Source: a virus. Taken from it: a stretch of 64,000 nt of DNA. Location: the IMG/VR virus record IMGVR_UViG_3300035698_035315, positions 1 to 64,000 of that record, one strand, 5' to 3'. This document shows positions 49,242-59,183 of the stretch, piece by piece (the stretch's first letter is position 1; each line of letters opens with the position of its first letter). The notes under the pieces are model-generated. The model made no database searches. It was not told where the DNA came from and saw only the letters and a program-made list of their open reading frames with translations. Position numbers and translations under genes: made by a program.

Positions 49242-52200
49242 ATGGCTAAGCAAAATGATAAAACAGTAGCTGCTTCTGCAGAGGGTGTTGTAAGAGTTCC
49301 GGTAACAGAAGATTACGTAAAGCAACGTATTGCTTCTGTTCAGGCAGTCAAAGCGGGTATGGTAACTCCGGGTGTTACTGTTGGGGCAGTTGATTCTAAC
49401 AGAGCCGTGCAGGCTCGTTTTCTTGAGAAGAATGCTACGGCTACTGCTGCTTATTTTGGCAGTAACGGCGGACGTGGGCGAACAGGCGGCATGATGATGG
49501 ATGCTCTTCCTTCGTTTACTTCTCCTTATGGTACAAATAGTTTACCAGCATATCGCACTTCGTATGCTTCGGGGGCTCAGTCGCAAGGGGGCGCTCGTGA
49601 TATTCCGCCGTATTTTGTGATGATGAATGAGCAAAATGGTGGAATCTTATATTGGCCTGTTACTTTACGTGAGAAATATGATTGGTATAGGTACTTTGCT
49701 CGATGTATCTACTTGTCTGACAACGACTTAGGGCAAATCTTGATGGCAGACGGAACTATCAAGAGTGTAGATGATGTTCAAATTGGCGATGAGGTTATAA
49801 CTGGCTTTGGAACTATTCGCAAGGTCAAAAATAAGTTTGAACGTCGATGTATTGAAGACAAGGCTGTTACCATCAAAGCATGGTGTTTGCAAAACCATCT
49901 CAAAACGACACATCACCATCCATATTGGATTATTCGTAGAGATGTTGTCAAGGATGGAAATGGATACAGGGATAATATTGATTTCAATCCTGAGTGGATA
50001 AATGCTGACAGGGTGAATGTTGGTGATTACGTTTTGATGGCTCCTGTTGCTTCTGACCCTGATAATACGATGACTTCCGGTGAGGCTCGTTTTCTCGGTT
50101 ATTATGCTGCCGAGGGGTCAATTGTGTGGGGCAAGCGTTGTGTTGGGACTGATGTGGATGGTAAGGGATACAAATGGCATCAAGAAAAGATTAAGGTTCC
50201 TGTTGGTGTGGCGTTTACCATCAATGCATCTGAGAAGGATACTTTGGGTAAAGGTATTCTTCGTACTGCTAAGGAAGTATTTGGCATTGACGGTTGTATT
50301 GTCCACGAACGCGGCAATAGTGTAGAAATTGTCGTCAATGGTCGAGAGGTAGGCGAATTCTGTTTTTATCACGTTGGAACGGGAAGCGCAACTAAGAAGT
50401 TGTCTTCTGAACTATTAATGTCTTCTAAGGAAGCACGTCGTGAGTTTTTAGTAGGATATATGGAAGGTGATGGTTGTCAATATGACGAAAAAACAACCAA
50501 TAAAGGCAAGATTGTAATTGGAACTTCTTCTCCAATGCTGGCATCGCAGGTTCAAGTGATGGCAATTGGCGCTGGTATAATGTGTCGTATAGCAAAATAC
50601 GAGCGTTCCAAGACGTGCAAGACAGGATACAAGAGTGATACTGACCAATGGCATATAACAATACCTTCATGGAGTGCTGACAGTTTTATAGCATCTTCTG
50701 ACAAGTGGGATGCTATCGACGGAATAAAGCAAAAGCGCGGCGCTTTCTTTATCAATGGATATGCTGCTTTTAAGGTCAAGGAAGTCACATATTCAGAAGA
50801 AGATGATGTTGTTTATAACATAGAAGTTGATGCAGATGGTGATGAGAAATCGTATATTTGCAATGGAATGGTGACTCACAATACTGATGCATATTGCGGG
50901 CGTGCTCTTGAGCTTTTGACTGATTTACCAATGAGCAAGCTTACTCTCAATATGCCTAAGATGGAGAAGCAATCCAAAAAGAAGAAGCAAGAGATACATG
51001 AGTTCTTTACCTATATGTGTGATGAGTTGAATTTATTTGAGAAGTTACATCAGATACTTTGGGAATTTAACGTCATTGGAAATTGTTTCAAGCCAGATGC
51101 TCTTGTTCACGTTCCCGGTGGCATGATGCCGATAGACAAAGTTCGAGTTAGAGACAAGGTTTTGAATGCCAATGGTGGTTATGATAAGGTCTCAAGAGTG
51201 ATGAGGCGTTGGGTAGATGAGTATTTGGTCGAGATAAAGATAGATAGGCTCACAGGTATTGATTGGCAAGCAACTAAGGAACATCCTGTTCTGGCTCTCA
51301 GAGATGGTGTTGAGCAGTTTGTTGATGCGAAAAACATTTGTAAGGGAGATTATGTCGGAATTGCATTCAACGACAATGTAGAGGACATGATAGAGTATGA
51401 GATTGTGAATGATGTCATCTCTCTTATGTCTGGCATGTTTGACCAGTTGTTGGTTGACCGGTCAGAAGACTCTCTTACGTTATCTGGCAAGATGACTCGT
51501 TTGTTGAGTATTTCAACAAGTGAAGACTTCCTGTATGTATTGGGATATTGGCTTGGGGATGGGTGGCTTTGGTCTACTAAGAATAATGGCCCGTGGGGAT
51601 TCTTGGCATGGGATGTAGTTTTTGATAAGAATTCCATAACTATTGACAAAATACGAGATGCAACGAGGTCGGTCTTTGGAAGTCAACTCAAGGAGAATGA
51701 AGGCGGCTATTGCAATGACAATTTGCTGCACCTGACGGTAAAAGACCCTATTTTTTGTGAGTGGTGGAATCATCATTTTGGTAAAGATTCACAAAGCAAA
51801 AAGATTCCAGCATGGGTAGAGTTGCTTCCGAAGGACAAATTGATATGGCTTCTTCGTGGGATGATAGACAGTGACGGTTGTATTAACAAAGAGAAGAAAA
51901 AGGGTATTGTATCGGCATCAATTACTACCACGAATGAAAAGTTGATGCATCAAGTCTTTCAAATAGGAATTAAATGTGGTATTCCTTTTTCATTCAAGAA
52001 GAATGACGGACGTATGGTCGAAATTGCCAATCATAGACAAAGTATGGGAAGAGACTCGTTTACTGTTTATATTTCTGATGCCGAGAAAACTTCTTCTTTG
52101 ATTCGTGGATGTGCAAAAGAGCTTCCTATTTCTATTGGAAAACCAACCGTTAATCAGAACTACAAGGAGATTGATGGTAGATTCTATTATCGGATTGGTG

Positions 52201-53585
52201 GTGTATCTGAAGTCCCATATCATGGTTGGGTCTACAATCTTGAAGTTGATGGAGACCATACTTATTGTACTGCTCAAGTCCGTCATCATAATTGCTACAT
52301 ATTTCATGAGTGGGATGAGAAGTCTAAGAAATGGGATAGGATAGTTATACTTCCTCCTGAAGAGGTTGCAGTATTTCAGTATCCATTTTCTGATATTGCT
52401 CGTGTAGAGTATAAGCCTGAGCGTTTAATGCAGTTACTTGAGTCTTCGGAGGATATGCAAACATCTGAAATGGATGATTTGTCTCGTGAGATTGTGTTGA
52501 ACACTCCAGATGAAATCAAGAAGATGGTTAGAAAGAACGGGGCTATCATAATGGACACTGATCCAACAAGTGGGTCTTTTGTTCATCACATGGCTCGGAT
52601 GCGGTCCCCATACATGGATTTGGGCGTATCTGTTCTTGAGCGAGTTTTGATACCGATGCTCATGAAAGAGCATTACAGGTATACGCAGTTATCGTTAGCA
52701 AGTCGTAATATGACACCGAAGAACAAGATACAGGCTCCGATGTTGACGGGGGATCAGCTTGAGGATTTACGGACTCAGATAGACCTTTCGTATTTAGACC
52801 CTGAGTATTCTATTGTTACGAATTACGAATGGGATTGGGAGCAAATTGGTGCTGACGCAAGATTGCTTGATTTGTCGCGTGAGTATGAGGTAATTGAGAG
52901 TCAGGTTTTTGCAGGCTTAGGAGTAACTCGCGAGCTTTTGACTGGCGAAGGTTCGTATAGTGGCAATCGTATAACAGTTGAAATTCTCAACACAATGTTT
53001 CTCATTGTTCGTGAGGTATTACAAGAGTATGTTGAGCACAAGTTGTTCAAGCCTGTTGCCGAGGCACATGGCTGGTATGAAGAGGGCAAGAATGGCGTAA
53101 AGAAGTATTGGTATCCTAGACTTGGGTTCAACCGGCTTACGATTCGTGACAATCAGGAAGTATTTGACAGTCTTTTTCAGTTGTATCAGAAGGGCAGTTT
53201 ACCTGTTGATATCATCTATGAATTGTTCAATCTTGATCCTGATTCCATTCACGAGAAGATTTACGAAGACTTGTTTACCGTAAAGGACCCCACTTTCAAT
53301 CGTGCAGTAGAGAACATCAATGATGATACTGGCCGCGCTCTTGTAGAGCGTAGTGATGTTGTTGACAGGGTTGGTAAATATCTTGGATTGAAAGTAAAGC
53401 CACCTGAAGGTGAAGAAGATGGCGGATTTGGTGATTTTGGTGGCGGATTTGGCGATGAAGAGGGCGGTGATGGTGGTTTAGAAGCTGAAGCTGAAGAATT
53501 GGCATCGACCATTTCAGAGGAATTACCAGCAGACTCTTCTGATGAGGAAATTGAAGAAGTAGTTGATTCGGTTTTAGAGGAGTAA
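49242..53585 (+). CDS. Portal protein precursor with two inteins
   Basis: A 1448-residue precursor from ATG 49242; removing 393 and 403 intein residues leaves about 652, a normal portal size for a large phage. Host parts read continuously: RYFAR/TDAYCGRALELLTDLP and EFNVIGN/CYIFHEWDEKSKKW, followed by the portal-like VFQYPFSDIARVEYKPERL, VLERVLIPMLMKEHYRYTQ and RNMTPKNKIQAP. The C-terminus is Gly/Glu-rich (GGFGDFGGGFGDEEGGDGG). The portal forms the 12-mer ring through which DNA enters. Identification rests on these portal-like segments and location after TerL. Confidence 0.88.
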   Translation: MAKQNDKTVAASAEGVVRVPVTEDYVKQRIASVQAVKAGMVTPGVTVGAVDSNRAVQARFLEKNATATAAYFGSNGGRGRTGGMMMDALPSFTSPYGTNSLPAYRTSYASGAQSQGGARDIPPYFVMMNEQNGGILYWPVTLREKYDWYRYFARCIYLSDNDLGQILMADGTIKSVDDVQIGDEVITGFGTIRKVKNKFERRCIEDKAVTIKAWCLQNHLKTTHHHPYWIIRRDVVKDGNGYRDNIDFNPEWINADRVNVGDYVLMAPVASDPDNTMTSGEARFLGYYAAEGSIVWGKRCVGTDVDGKGYKWHQEKIKVPVGVAFTINASEKDTLGKGILRTAKEVFGIDGCIVHERGNSVEIVVNGREVGEFCFYHVGTGSATKKLSSELLMSSKEARREFLVGYMEGDGCQYDEKTTNKGKIVIGTSSPMLASQVQVMAIGAGIMCRIAKYERSKTCKTGYKSDTDQWHITIPSWSADSFIASSDKWDAIDGIKQKRGAFFINGYAAFKVKEVTYSEEDDVVYNIEVDADGDEKSYICNGMVTHNTDAYCGRALELLTDLPMSKLTLNMPKMEKQSKKKKQEIHEFFTYMCDELNLFEKLHQILWEFNVIGNCFKPDALVHVPGGMMPIDKVRVRDKVLNANGGYDKVSRVMRRWVDEYLVEIKIDRLTGIDWQATKEHPVLALRDGVEQFVDAKNICKGDYVGIAFNDNVEDMIEYEIVNDVISLMSGMFDQLLVDRSEDSLTLSGKMTRLLSISTSEDFLYVLGYWLGDGWLWSTKNNGPWGFLAWDVVFDKNSITIDKIRDATRSVFGSQLKENEGGYCNDNLLHLTVKDPIFCEWWNHHFGKDSQSKKIPAWVELLPKDKLIWLLRGMIDSDGCINKEKKKGIVSASITTTNEKLMHQVFQIGIKCGIPFSFKKNDGRMVEIANHRQSMGRDSFTVYISDAEKTSSLIRGCAKELPISIGKPTVNQNYKEIDGRFYYRIGGVSEVPYHGWVYNLEVDGDHTYCTAQVRHHNCYIFHEWDEKSKKWDRIVILPPEEVAVFQYPFSDIARVEYKPERLMQLLESSEDMQTSEMDDLSREIVLNTPDEIKKMVRKNGAIIMDTDPTSGSFVHHMARMRSPYMDLGVSVLERVLIPMLMKEHYRYTQLSLASRNMTPKNKIQAPMLTGDQLEDLRTQIDLSYLDPEYSIVTNYEWDWEQIGADARLLDLSREYEVIESQVFAGLGVTRELLTGEGSYSGNRITVEILNTMFLIVREVLQEYVEHKLFKPVAEAHGWYEEGKNGVKKYWYPRLGFNRLTIRDNQEVFDSLFQLYQKGSLPVDIIYELFNLDPDSIHEKIYEDLFTVKDPTFNRAVENINDDTGRALVERSDVVDRVGKYLGLKVKPPEGEEDGGFGDFGGGFGDEEGGDGGLEAEAEELASTISEELPADSSDEEIEEVVDSVLEE
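49704..50882 (+). mobile_element. Portal intein 1 with LAGLIDADG endonuclease
   Basis: 393 residues from C155 (CIYLSDNDLG...LMADGTIKSVDDV) to MVTHN; the C-extein starts with Thr (TDAYCGR). It has block-B-like HLKTTHHHPYWI, and LAGLIDADG motifs RFLGYYAAEGSI and FLVGYMEGDGCQ. Splicing residues are complete. Confidence 0.93.
51084..52292 (+). mobile_element. Portal intein 2 with LAGLIDADG endonuclease
   Basis: 403 residues from C615 (CFKPDALVHVPGG) to VRHHN; the C-extein starts with Cys (CYIFHEW). It has block-B-like WQATKEHPVLAL, and LAGLIDADG motifs YVLGYWLGDGWL and LLRGMIDSDGCI. It lies 201 bp (67 host codons) after intein 1. Confidence 0.94.
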
Positions 53586-53589
53586 TCTG

Positions 53590-55455
53590 ATGAGAATGGA
53601 AGCTAGGATGTTGATTCGACTGGCTATGCTTGAGCATGGTATTATTGCTCAAGACGAACAGTCTGTCGAAGAAAAAGACAAGCAACCGCCAGTTGAAGAA
53701 TCCGAAGAGAAGCAGTCAGAGGGGGATGAAAAATCTGATGATTCGGGTTCATCTGAATCCGAAGTTGACAAACAATCTGAATTCAAAAAACTCGTTATTG
53801 ACAAAGTAAAAGAGAAGTTGCAGTCGAATGGAAAAGCAGAAGATATAGTAATTGTTTCTTCTGATAGTTCCAAGGTTTCCAAGGTTGCTAAAGACATTGG
53901 TCTCAATATGGAAGTGACTGAGGACAATGTTCATGACGTGCTATATTCTCTTGGCGAAATGATGGACGAAGAGGCGCCCGGCGATGAAGAGGAAAAAGCA
54001 GAAGAACGTGAAAAGCCAAACAAGATGACAGAAGAGGAGGCGGAAGAGGCGGAGAGGTCTGATGATAACCAGTCTGATAAAAAACAGTCTGAAGAAGAGA
54101 CAGAGAATTCTGACACAGAACCAGTTAAGAAGAAAGACAATTCAAAGAGTAACAAGATTGAGAAGGAAGTAAAAGAAAAGGCAGAGGATGTCAAGGAGAA
54201 GGCTGAAGATGTGGCAAAGGCGATGAATACAGAAGATGTAGTTGAGCTTTTCAATCGTGTAGTTGAAATGGTCACACTTTTGATAAAAGCTAATCCTCCC
54301 CGTATTCGTCGTAAGTCGTCTGATAACGCATATATGGAAAATGTTATAGACCGAATGGCAGATCGATATCTACGAGTAGCTACTCAGCTTGTAGTGGCTG
54401 CGGATAAAGATATTCCAGAAGGATATGAATTGCATGTTTTTGAGAAAGGTCCTGACGAAGGAAAAAAGATATACAGAACAAAGAAGCAGGTGAAGGGCGA
54501 ATATCATTATGCTCCGGTTGAGGGTGAGAAGTATAGTGTTGACCGTTTCAAGAAAAAGAAAGAAGAGCCAGGAACAGAGAAGCCTGTTGAGAAACAATTT
54601 GAATCTTTTGGTAATGCTGATTCGGTAGGTACGGCCAAATGGCACAATTCAGAAGAGCCTTTGGATGTTGAGAATGAAGGATTGATGGCGAAACGTGGTT
54701 TTACAAAGATAGAGCCTGATTCGATTCAATTGGATGATGATATGCAGGTTGCTGATATCAAGACAGGGAAAATTTATCGTTTTGGCGATTTACCCCAGGA
54801 GTTTCAAGATAGAATAAAGTCTATTGTGGCTACAAAAGGTGCATGGAGGGCTCCTACGGATGCTGTTCTATCAAAAAAGCCAAATGAAGAATCTGAGAAG
54901 CCCAAAGCAGAGTCGGAAAAGCCCAAAGTAGAATCGAAAAAGATAGATAAAGCCAAGAGTAGTGTAGGTGAAATTGGCAAGGTCAAAGATTTCAAAGAGC
55001 TGATTAGCAAGTTCAATGCAATTTTGAAGGATACTGGGGTAGATGAGGGATTTGCCAAGTTTATGCAATCCTATGTTTACAATTTACCAGAAAGTGAAAT
55101 GGCACATTTACAAGGCAAGACTACACGGGAAATAATGGAATTGGTTATGAGTGAAATGTTGGACGGATATGCTTCCACAAAGGCTGCCTCAATGCGCTCT
55201 GCTGCAATAGCTGAAAGATTAGCAGAAGATTTGATTGCATTGAGTCTTGTTCGTCAAGCTGTTCGAGGATTACAGGTAAAACGTAAAGACAAGGACACAA
55301 TGAGCGACACAGGTGGTAGTAGTAAAGGGCGACAGCGAGAACCTGAAATTAAGCCGCCTCGTGATGACTTGAAAAAGCATTTTCGTAAGAAGCGTAAACG
55401 TCCCGGCGAGATGGATAAGGATGTAGATTGCGACCCAGATAAGCGGCCAGACTGA
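53590..55455 (+). CDS. Large acidic, disordered scaffold-like protein
   Basis: A 621-residue protein beginning MRMEARMLIRLAMLEHG, a variant of the short N-terminal helix. Residues 20-190 are extremely rich in Glu, Asp, Ser and Lys (disordered); a helical hairpin follows (KEVKEKAEDVKEKAEDVAKAM, read in parts). Residues 280-350 hold a small folded domain (GYELHVFEKGPDEGKKIYRT), and the C-terminus is basic (DDLKKHFRKKRKRPGE). Its place after the portal suggests a scaffold or internal head protein. Confidence 0.6.
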   Translation: MRMEARMLIRLAMLEHGIIAQDEQSVEEKDKQPPVEESEEKQSEGDEKSDDSGSSESEVDKQSEFKKLVIDKVKEKLQSNGKAEDIVIVSSDSSKVSKVAKDIGLNMEVTEDNVHDVLYSLGEMMDEEAPGDEEEKAEEREKPNKMTEEEAEEAERSDDNQSDKKQSEEETENSDTEPVKKKDNSKSNKIEKEVKEKAEDVKEKAEDVAKAMNTEDVVELFNRVVEMVTLLIKANPPRIRRKSSDNAYMENVIDRMADRYLRVATQLVVAADKDIPEGYELHVFEKGPDEGKKIYRTKKQVKGEYHYAPVEGEKYSVDRFKKKKEEPGTEKPVEKQFESFGNADSVGTAKWHNSEEPLDVENEGLMAKRGFTKIEPDSIQLDDDMQVADIKTGKIYRFGDLPQEFQDRIKSIVATKGAWRAPTDAVLSKKPNEESEKPKAESEKPKVESKKIDKAKSSVGEIGKVKDFKELISKFNAILKDTGVDEGFAKFMQSYVYNLPESEMAHLQGKTTREIMELVMSEMLDGYASTKAASMRSAAIAERLAEDLIALSLVRQAVRGLQVKRKDKDTMSDTGGSSKGRQREPEIKPPRDDLKKHFRKKRKRPGEMDKDVDCDPDKRPD

Positions 55456-55484
55456 GGCGAGGCCACAAGAACCGAGGACATAAG

Positions 55485-55742
55485 ATGAAAAGAGAAAGGA
55501 TAGCAAAGATGGTTGATCGTATTGCACAGGATGAAGAAAGCAAGCCTTTGATGAATGTTGATCAGGCGATAGATAACATGGTAGCTGCAATAGTGACTAT
55601 TGATGAGAATCTTTCGGCCATTGATACCGAAACTCCAGCACAGAAAAAAGCCCTTGTGACTGTTCGGGATTTAGTAGAAACGGCAGTAGCCCCATACACG
55701 GCTGACATTATCAAAGCCATGGAGGCTTTTGAAACGGGGTAG
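55485..55742 (+). CDS. Small helical head-type protein
   Basis: An 85-residue protein; the N-terminus RERIAKMVDRIAQ is a weaker form of the shared module. The rest is a helical bundle (VDQAIDNMVAAIVTIDENLSAI, KKALVTVRDLVETAVAPY). The TAG stop is directly followed by the next ATG. Confidence 0.65.
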   Translation: MKRERIAKMVDRIAQDEESKPLMNVDQAIDNMVAAIVTIDENLSAIDTETPAQKKALVTVRDLVETAVAPYTADIIKAMEAFETG

Positions 55743-56135
55743 ATGATGGCTAATAATACAGGTCTTGATACTGATATTACTCAGAAGACTTTGACGGCTG
55801 CTGATCTTGTTCAAAATGATGAATTGACGTTCCCATATCCTGAAGGTGGTGGGCCACGTCGTGCACCTGGAAATGGTTGCACGGTTTGTGTTCACAAGGG
55901 ATATTGTACGGCTTTGTATTACTTTAGGCGTTACACAAAAGCAGAACCTGACAAGAACAATGGCACGGATTGCAAATCATGGTCTAAGAATCCTAAAGAC
56001 CAAATCAAGAAATGGTCACAGCATGATGTTGATGAAAACATTCGCTTGACTGCGATAGATGGCATTCTCACCGAGCCGAATCGTAATGGAATTGTAGAGC
56101 CTACGACTGGCGCACCTAACAAACCGTTCATGTGA
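55743..56135 (+). CDS. Cys-cluster protein
   Basis: A 130-residue protein (ATG 55743 or 55746). A compact cysteine site (NGCTVCVHKGYCTALYYFRRY, then GTDCKSW) near residues 37-78 could bind zinc or an iron-sulfur cluster. The flanks are polar. The pattern is known from several phage structural operons, without an assigned function. Confidence 0.65.
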   Translation: MMANNTGLDTDITQKTLTAADLVQNDELTFPYPEGGGPRRAPGNGCTVCVHKGYCTALYYFRRYTKAEPDKNNGTDCKSWSKNPKDQIKKWSQHDVDENIRLTAIDGILTEPNRNGIVEPTTGAPNKPFM

Positions 56136-56145
56136 GAGGGGAATT

Positions 56146-56550
56146 ATGCCTCGTGATATTCAAGAAGTTGTGAAGCGTGGAGTTAATCGGGACGATTTTA
56201 TTCGTGGCGTTGAGTCAAAAGCATCGCGCAGGCGTCCTACTCGCACAAGAGTAAAGGTTAAAGGGACATTATTTGCGATACGAAACAAGCGTTTGGCAAT
56301 ACGTGAGGCGGCATTACGTAAAGTTCAAATAGCGTTCACTTACAAAAAGATTACTACGAACAAGTCCAAAAAGTACATTGTGGCTCCGTATGAATTCAAA
56401 TATCGTCGTCTAAAGATAGGTGTGCGTAAGATGTTGTATGCTTATGATATGGAAGCAAAACATATCAAGTCGTTTGCTTTGAAGAACATTCGAAATGTAG
56501 CTCTTACTGATAGGAAGTTTCGACCGAAATGGCCCATTTTGATTACTTGA
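56146..56550 (+). CDS. WYL-like or SH3-like basic protein
   Basis: A 134-residue basic protein; ATG after GAGGGGAATT. The C-terminal half (VQIAFTYKKITT, YIVAPYEFKYRRLKIG, KMLYAYDMEAKHIKSFAL) follows the pattern of WYL-type beta-barrels, ending RKFRPKWPILI. It may bind nucleic acid in the virion, but this is not shown. Confidence 0.6.
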   Translation: MPRDIQEVVKRGVNRDDFIRGVESKASRRRPTRTRVKVKGTLFAIRNKRLAIREAALRKVQIAFTYKKITTNKSKKYIVAPYEFKYRRLKIGVRKMLYAYDMEAKHIKSFALKNIRNVALTDRKFRPKWPILIT

Positions 56551-56560
56551 TATAGTCAAA

Positions 56561-56580
56561 AGTTCACAATTCTTTTATAT
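56561..56580 (+). promoter_or_regulatory. Candidate late promoter (TTCACAATTCTTTTATAT)
   Basis: It follows the WYL-like gene and is placed 43 bases before the ATG at 56623. It shares CACAATT and TTxTTATA with the candidate at 16181. Confidence 0.4.
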
Positions 56581-56622
56581 TTAGGTTTGTAGTAGAGAAA
56601 AAAAGTTAATGGAGGCTTACTG

Positions 56623-57405
56623 ATGAAACGACGTGGAAGCTCATTTTATAGGTCGGAAGTTGCTCCAATGTTCCAACAATTTAGTGTTGGCGACATTGTG
56701 ACGCCGCTCTTTTTGGACACTTACCCGGTCGTTCATGGGACGATTGTTGATGTGCGGCCCAAAGAGGCCAAGATTTATGTAGCGTGGAATAATGGTCCTA
56801 TAAAACAACATGACCCTGATGAGATACAGGTTGTGCCTTTTGAGGCTCGCCGGGTATCACGAGTTGTCAAGAAAAGCAAAGATTTGAAGTCTGAAGACAA
56901 GTATGTTGGTGATCCCAAGACGCATGGAATTGATAAGCCCCGTGGCGGCGGCTTTTCGATATTACAAGATTTAGCTGATGACTTACATGAAGAGAGTTAT
57001 GAAGAGGCCCAAAAGCAGACTAAAGAAATTGAGAAAGAATTGAAGAATCGTCGTGGGAGCAGATTAGGCGAAACTCTTCTCGAAAAGTCTACGACTTGGC
57101 ATGAAGATGGTTCAGTAGAAAAGAAAGTAAGGATGTGGGAAGACGATTACGACTATGATGGTGATGAATACGATGATGAAGACGATGAAGATGAGGTTTT
57201 TGAGGTTAGTGATTTGCGTCGTGCTGTTTATCATAATGAACGTGGTAGAATATACAGGCGGACTCGTCTTGAAGGTGATTCAAGCGTGTTGATATGTCCA
57301 CGTTGCAAGAGTGATGGCTTAGAATTACAGCCATTTACGAAAAGCGTGAAGATATACATTTGTCCTGAATGTGGATGGAAAATTACAACTGACAAGCTTA
57401 TATAG
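56623..57405 (+). CDS. KOW-like and zinc-ribbon protein
   Basis: A 260-residue protein; ATG after AATGGAGGCTTACTG. The N-terminus has an SH3/KOW-like strand set (FSVGDIVTPLF..., TIVDVRPKEAKIYVAWNNG). A charged, partly disordered middle follows (DYDYDGDEYDDEDDEDEV). The C-terminus is a zinc ribbon (LICPRCKSDGLELQPF, then YICPECGWK). A likely structural or nucleic-acid binding protein of the head operon. Confidence 0.68.
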   Translation: MKRRGSSFYRSEVAPMFQQFSVGDIVTPLFLDTYPVVHGTIVDVRPKEAKIYVAWNNGPIKQHDPDEIQVVPFEARRVSRVVKKSKDLKSEDKYVGDPKTHGIDKPRGGGFSILQDLADDLHEESYEEAQKQTKEIEKELKNRRGSRLGETLLEKSTTWHEDGSVEKKVRMWEDDYDYDGDEYDDEDDEDEVFEVSDLRRAVYHNERGRIYRRTRLEGDSSVLICPRCKSDGLELQPFTKSVKIYICPECGWKITTDKLI

Positions 57406-57414
57406 GAGAATCTG

Positions 57415-57807
57415 ATGAACGAGAAAAGAGTAGCAAAAAAACTGCTTAGATTAGCAAAAGAGTGTTTGGGTGTAAGTCTGAGTGATGAAGCTAGTGAATT
57501 ATTATTATACATAAATAACGATGCTCAATTGTACAGACAACAATTTATTCCGATAGTAAAGAATTTGATGCTCAAGCGCGCGAAGGGCATCTATGATAGT
57601 CTTAAGGCTGTGAAGTTGTTTATGTATTTGGTAGATGCTGGTGCCAAGAAGTATATTAAGGAATTTGGTTCGCCAGGTGATAGTATGCGCAGTATGTTTC
57701 CCAAGTCTGTGCGTCTTAAAGTTGCCGAAGAGTTGCGTGATGACTTTGAGGATGAGGCAGACCTTGGGAATTGGGACGATTTCATTCCTGCGAAGTATCA
57801 GGTATAA
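57415..57807 (+). CDS. KRVAKKLLRLAK-module protein
   Basis: A 130-residue protein; ATG after TAGGAGAATCTG. Opens with NEKRVAKKLLRLAKECL. The remainder is helical (FIPIVKNLMLKRAKGIYDSLKAVKLFMYLVDAG in parts), ending DLGNWDDFIPAKYQV. This kind of helical tail recurs in phage proteins with the same N-terminus. The function is unknown. Confidence 0.7.
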   Translation: MNEKRVAKKLLRLAKECLGVSLSDEASELLLYINNDAQLYRQQFIPIVKNLMLKRAKGIYDSLKAVKLFMYLVDAGAKKYIKEFGSPGDSMRSMFPKSVRLKVAEELRDDFEDEADLGNWDDFIPAKYQV

Positions 57808-57827
57808 AATCATAAAAGGATTTGTTG

Positions 57828-59168
57828 ATGAGGACAGCTTCAATTGAGATGCGTGAAGAAAGGGGCCAGTTGATTGTAACTGGTCCTTTTATAGAGATGA
57901 GAGAAGTATTCCCTAAGTTGAAAAGCAGGGGATTCAAGTATAATAGTTCGGACAAGAGTTGGCGCATAGAGAAGTCACAGTTGACTGCTCGCAAGTTGAA
58001 GAATTTAGACAAATTATTGGACAATAGCAGGAATGAGACATTAGTTCAAATGGCGTCAGCGAAGGATGTTTTGGACAAGCTAGATGGCTTACAGTTTTTT
58101 CGTGTTGAGTATAATGGCAAAAAGGGATTTGCCATTCATGGCAATGTTTTTGATTTCAAAGAAATTGTCAAGAAAGCTGGGGGGCGCTGGAATAGGGGTG
58201 CTTCAAGATATGATTTTGAGTACTATAATTTTGACGTAGACAAATTAGAATTGGTAGTAGACAAGATACTCAAGGCAGAGAAAGATTCAAAGCGTTTACG
58301 GTCGGAAATACGCGGCAAGTTGGACAACAAGGATTTTGGGATAGTTTCTACGCATTTACGTGATTCGTATTTGTATATTATGTCAACATCCAAGAAGTAT
58401 CGTGATATCATCAAGCAACATTTTCCAAAAGCTCGTTGGAAATTGCCTTATTGGATGATAAAAGTCTCTGATATTGAGTATACTAACGTAGACAAGTTCA
58501 TAAAGAAAGTCAATGAATTAGAAGAATCATCGTTTCAAGACAAGTCTAAGCCGAAGAAAGACAAGAAGCGTTCTACTTCGGCAGATTATTCATGGTCTGT
58601 CGGTGAGGGTTATGGTGGTAAGTCTTACAAGCGTGGCACTGTTGTGGTAGCTCCTCTTTCTGATCAGAAAAAAGGATGGCCTAAGTATTTGTATATTTTG
58701 AAGACTGAGAGTACATATTTTAGGGAAGATGGTATGAGTTTTGGCGTTGGGGATGATAGTGGTAAGTTATTTTATTATTCTGCTAGGGCGGCCACTCCTG
58801 AAGAGGCTCAGCCTTTGATAGATGAGTCAACTGAAAGGGCAAGCAAGTCAAAGGCTTTGAAGGAATTGAAAGATATTGGGCTTGATATACGCAAAAAAGG
58901 TCGTTGTCCTAAAGTTATGGTAAAGCCAAAGGGTAACAAATACGTATTGAATAGCAATTTGATACCTTATGGTGGCGGTTCATGGTTTGTAGTAGATAGT
59001 GGAGTGGTGTGGTATGTGGTGAATAATGGCAGTGATGGGGATAATTGGGATTTAAACAATGTTCAAACTGGTGGTGCTGGCGCTATTGGGCATCGTATTA
59101 GAGATAGATTTATAGCACAAAGAGTAGAGTATTTGGCTGGTATTATGGGCATCAAACCGAGCAAGTAG
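57828..59168 (+). CDS. Protein with three repeated alpha-beta units
   Basis: A 446-residue protein from ATG 57828. Three similar units occur in the first 230 residues: LIVTGPFIEMREVFPKLKSRGFKYNSSDKSW (in parts), GFAIHGNVFDFKEIVKKAGGRWNRG, and YLYIMSTSKKYRDIIKQHFP...LPYWMIKV. They recall HARP/DUF5710-like units found beside helicases and primases. The C-terminal 200 residues include a Gly/Ser-rich linker and the folded YGGGSWFVVDSGVVWYVVNNG segment. The role is unknown. Confidence 0.62.
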   Translation: MRTASIEMREERGQLIVTGPFIEMREVFPKLKSRGFKYNSSDKSWRIEKSQLTARKLKNLDKLLDNSRNETLVQMASAKDVLDKLDGLQFFRVEYNGKKGFAIHGNVFDFKEIVKKAGGRWNRGASRYDFEYYNFDVDKLELVVDKILKAEKDSKRLRSEIRGKLDNKDFGIVSTHLRDSYLYIMSTSKKYRDIIKQHFPKARWKLPYWMIKVSDIEYTNVDKFIKKVNELEESSFQDKSKPKKDKKRSTSADYSWSVGEGYGGKSYKRGTVVVAPLSDQKKGWPKYLYILKTESTYFREDGMSFGVGDDSGKLFYYSARAATPEEAQPLIDESTERASKSKALKELKDIGLDIRKKGRCPKVMVKPKGNKYVLNSNLIPYGGGSWFVVDSGVVWYVVNNGSDGDNWDLNNVQTGGAGAIGHRIRDRFIAQRVEYLAGIMGIKPSK

Positions 59169-59183
59169 ACTTTTGGGGTTGAT